15,236 bases of DNA. Source: SXPK01 sp041168165 (GTDB lineage Bacteria; Planctomycetota; UBA1135; UBA2386). Location of the stretch: positions 1-15,236 of the forward strand of contig JBEELK010000305.1 in the NCBI GenBank assembly GCA_041168165.1, written 5' to 3'. Position 1 is the first letter of the stretch; every line of letters begins with the position of its first letter. The position numbers were made by a program, and so were the translations under genes. Below, one piece after another: positions 14,501-15,236 of this stretch. The notes beneath the pieces were generated by a model, which did no database searches, was not told the origin of the DNA, and was given only the letters and a program-made list of their open reading frames with translations.

Positions 14501-15236
14501 GCGCCAACAACCGCCACACGATCGCATGGATCGCATGCATGGCAGCGTGCGCTGCGCTGCGCGCGCAGGATCCGGTCACGGTCACGCCACCGCAGCAGCC
14601 GCTGTTCCGATTCGACTTCGCGTTCGGCAGCAGCGGTCCACAAGACGACTTCTGGGAGACGTGCGGCTTTGGCGGCTTCCGCTTCCAGTGGCCCGCGCTC
14701 GACATGGAGATCCGCGGCAAGAACGGCCTCTTGCTGTCGGATCGCACTGCCGTGCAGAAGCTGATGCAGCGCAGCAGCGGCGAGAGCAAGGTTCCGACGC
14801 GCGAGCCACAGGATCCAAAGCCGCGGCGCGCGATGTCGACGGAACTGCTGCAGAAGCGCGCGGAGCGCATGCTGAACGCGATCGGCGGCGGCAAGAAGCC
14901 TGAGCTGCCGCCCGGCGAACTCGCTTACGAAGCGCCGCGCTTCCTCTATTTCGAAGGCGGCGTGCATGTGTATCGCCAAGGCGTGCTCGTCGCGCGTTGC
15001 GAGCGCATGTGGATCTCGCCGATCGACGATCGCATCGTCGTCGAAGACGCCGAGCTGCGTTGGCAACAGGATGACGGCAAGGGCGGGCCGCCATCGATGT
15101 TCGTCGTGCGCGGCAAGAAGCTGGAGAAGCAAGGCGCGCGTTGGACGGGCCGCGATCTCACGGTCACGAGCTGCGTCGCTGCGGAGCCTCACGTTGCGGT
15201 CGCGAGCGGCGAGTTGGAGCTCGTCGAGCGCGAAGG
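14497..15236 (+). CDS. Exported OstA/LptD-like protein (partial, C-terminus beyond window)
   Basis: The frame is open from the GTG at 14497 to the right edge (246 codons visible). The start overlaps the previous stop (GTGA) and has AGGGGAG at 14481-14487, a good ribosome binding site. Residues 1-23 look like a signal peptide (hydrophobic IAWIACMAACAALRA, probable cleavage before Gln24). A lipoprotein box is not convincing (MAAC, with Met at -3). About residues 30-145 are unrecognised and include a Gly/Phe-rich stretch and a charged helical part. From about residue 147 the pattern FLYFEGGVHVYRQGVLVARC, followed by DRIVVEDAELRW and GKKLEKQGARWTGRDL, resembles the OstA/LptA jellyroll found in LptA and at the N-terminus of LptD. 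Its place after kdsD-kdsC and the LptC-like gene agrees with an LPS transport part. Whether it is a periplasmic bridge (LptA) or the outer-membrane translocon (LptD) depends on sequence beyond the window. Confidence 0.65.
   Translation, partial: MSANNRHTIAWIACMAACAALRAQDPVTVTPPQQPLFRFDFAFGSSGPQDDFWETCGFGGFRFQWPALDMEIRGKNGLLLSDRTAVQKLMQRSSGESKVPTREPQDPKPRRAMSTELLQKRAERMLNAIGGGKKPELPPGELAYEAPRFLYFEGGVHVYRQGVLVARCERMWISPIDDRIVVEDAELRWQQDDGKGGPPSMFVVRGKKLEKQGARWTGRDLTVTSCVAAEPHVAVASGELELVERE

Noticed and set aside
12545..14536. A 663-codon open frame on the minus strand inside the LptC-like gene
   Set aside because: The translation is low-complexity (Arg/Ala/His rich) without motifs. The plus-strand frame has a membrane anchor, coupled start and stop overlaps and repeated motifs.
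1..15236. A defence island, mobile element, CRISPR array, tRNA or rRNA
   Set aside because: I saw no transposase, integrase, repeat-spacer pattern, cloverleaf or rRNA-like stretch; the genes are mostly chromosomal housekeeping and envelope genes.

Overview
This is a GC-rich, densely packed window from a bacterial chromosome. It has fourteen protein genes, no gap longer than about 230 bases, and no RNA gene, mobile element or CRISPR array that I can see. The gene set points to a bacterium with an outer membrane: a Kdo-pathway pair (kdsD, kdsC) is followed by LptC/OstA-like genes. The high GC, the duplicated 'ATPase N-domain' protein and a small Cys-rich protein with a basic tail made me think of a planctomycete. 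That is an impression, and another high-GC diderm such as a myxobacterium-like lineage is possible. Five of the fourteen genes appear to start with GTG.

Left part (1-3805). A signal peptidase I gene (minus strand) is cut by the left edge. It diverges from a plus-strand run of three genes: a 376-residue protein made of two related helical units, a 2-isopropylmalate synthase-like DRE-TIM enzyme, and a stand-alone histidine phosphotransfer (HPt) protein. A 10-bp stem hairpin separates the last two.

Middle (3855-8045, minus strand). Reading leftward from 8045, fmt and rsmB form a tight pair (initiator-tRNA formylation and 16S rRNA methylation, 3-base gap). They are followed by a one-pass membrane protein with a Thr/Pro/Ala linker, a sugar-phosphate-isomerase-type TIM barrel, and a small four-cysteine protein with an Ala/Lys/Pro-rich basic tail. 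All five could be one transcription unit.

Right part (8195-15236). A HIT-superfamily protein resembling GDP-galactose phosphorylases (plus) converges with scpA (minus), with 10 bases between their stop codons. scpA diverges from a plus-strand operon, kdsD - kdsC - very large LptC-like protein - OstA/LptD-like protein (cut by the right edge), whose genes overlap by 4 bases at each junction. This is the gene order of the enterobacterial kdsD-kdsC-lptC-lptA locus, but the LptC position holds a 951-residue anchored protein instead of one of about 190 residues. The operon would make the Kdo precursor and supply parts of the bridge that carries lipopolysaccharide to the outer membrane.

The most interesting features are the giant LptC-like protein and its neighbour, the duplicated ATPase-less protein, the Cys-cluster/basic-tail small protein and the HIT-like enzyme. 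I did not find a defence island or other plainly new multi-gene system. All family assignments come from reading the sequence by eye, with no database search.
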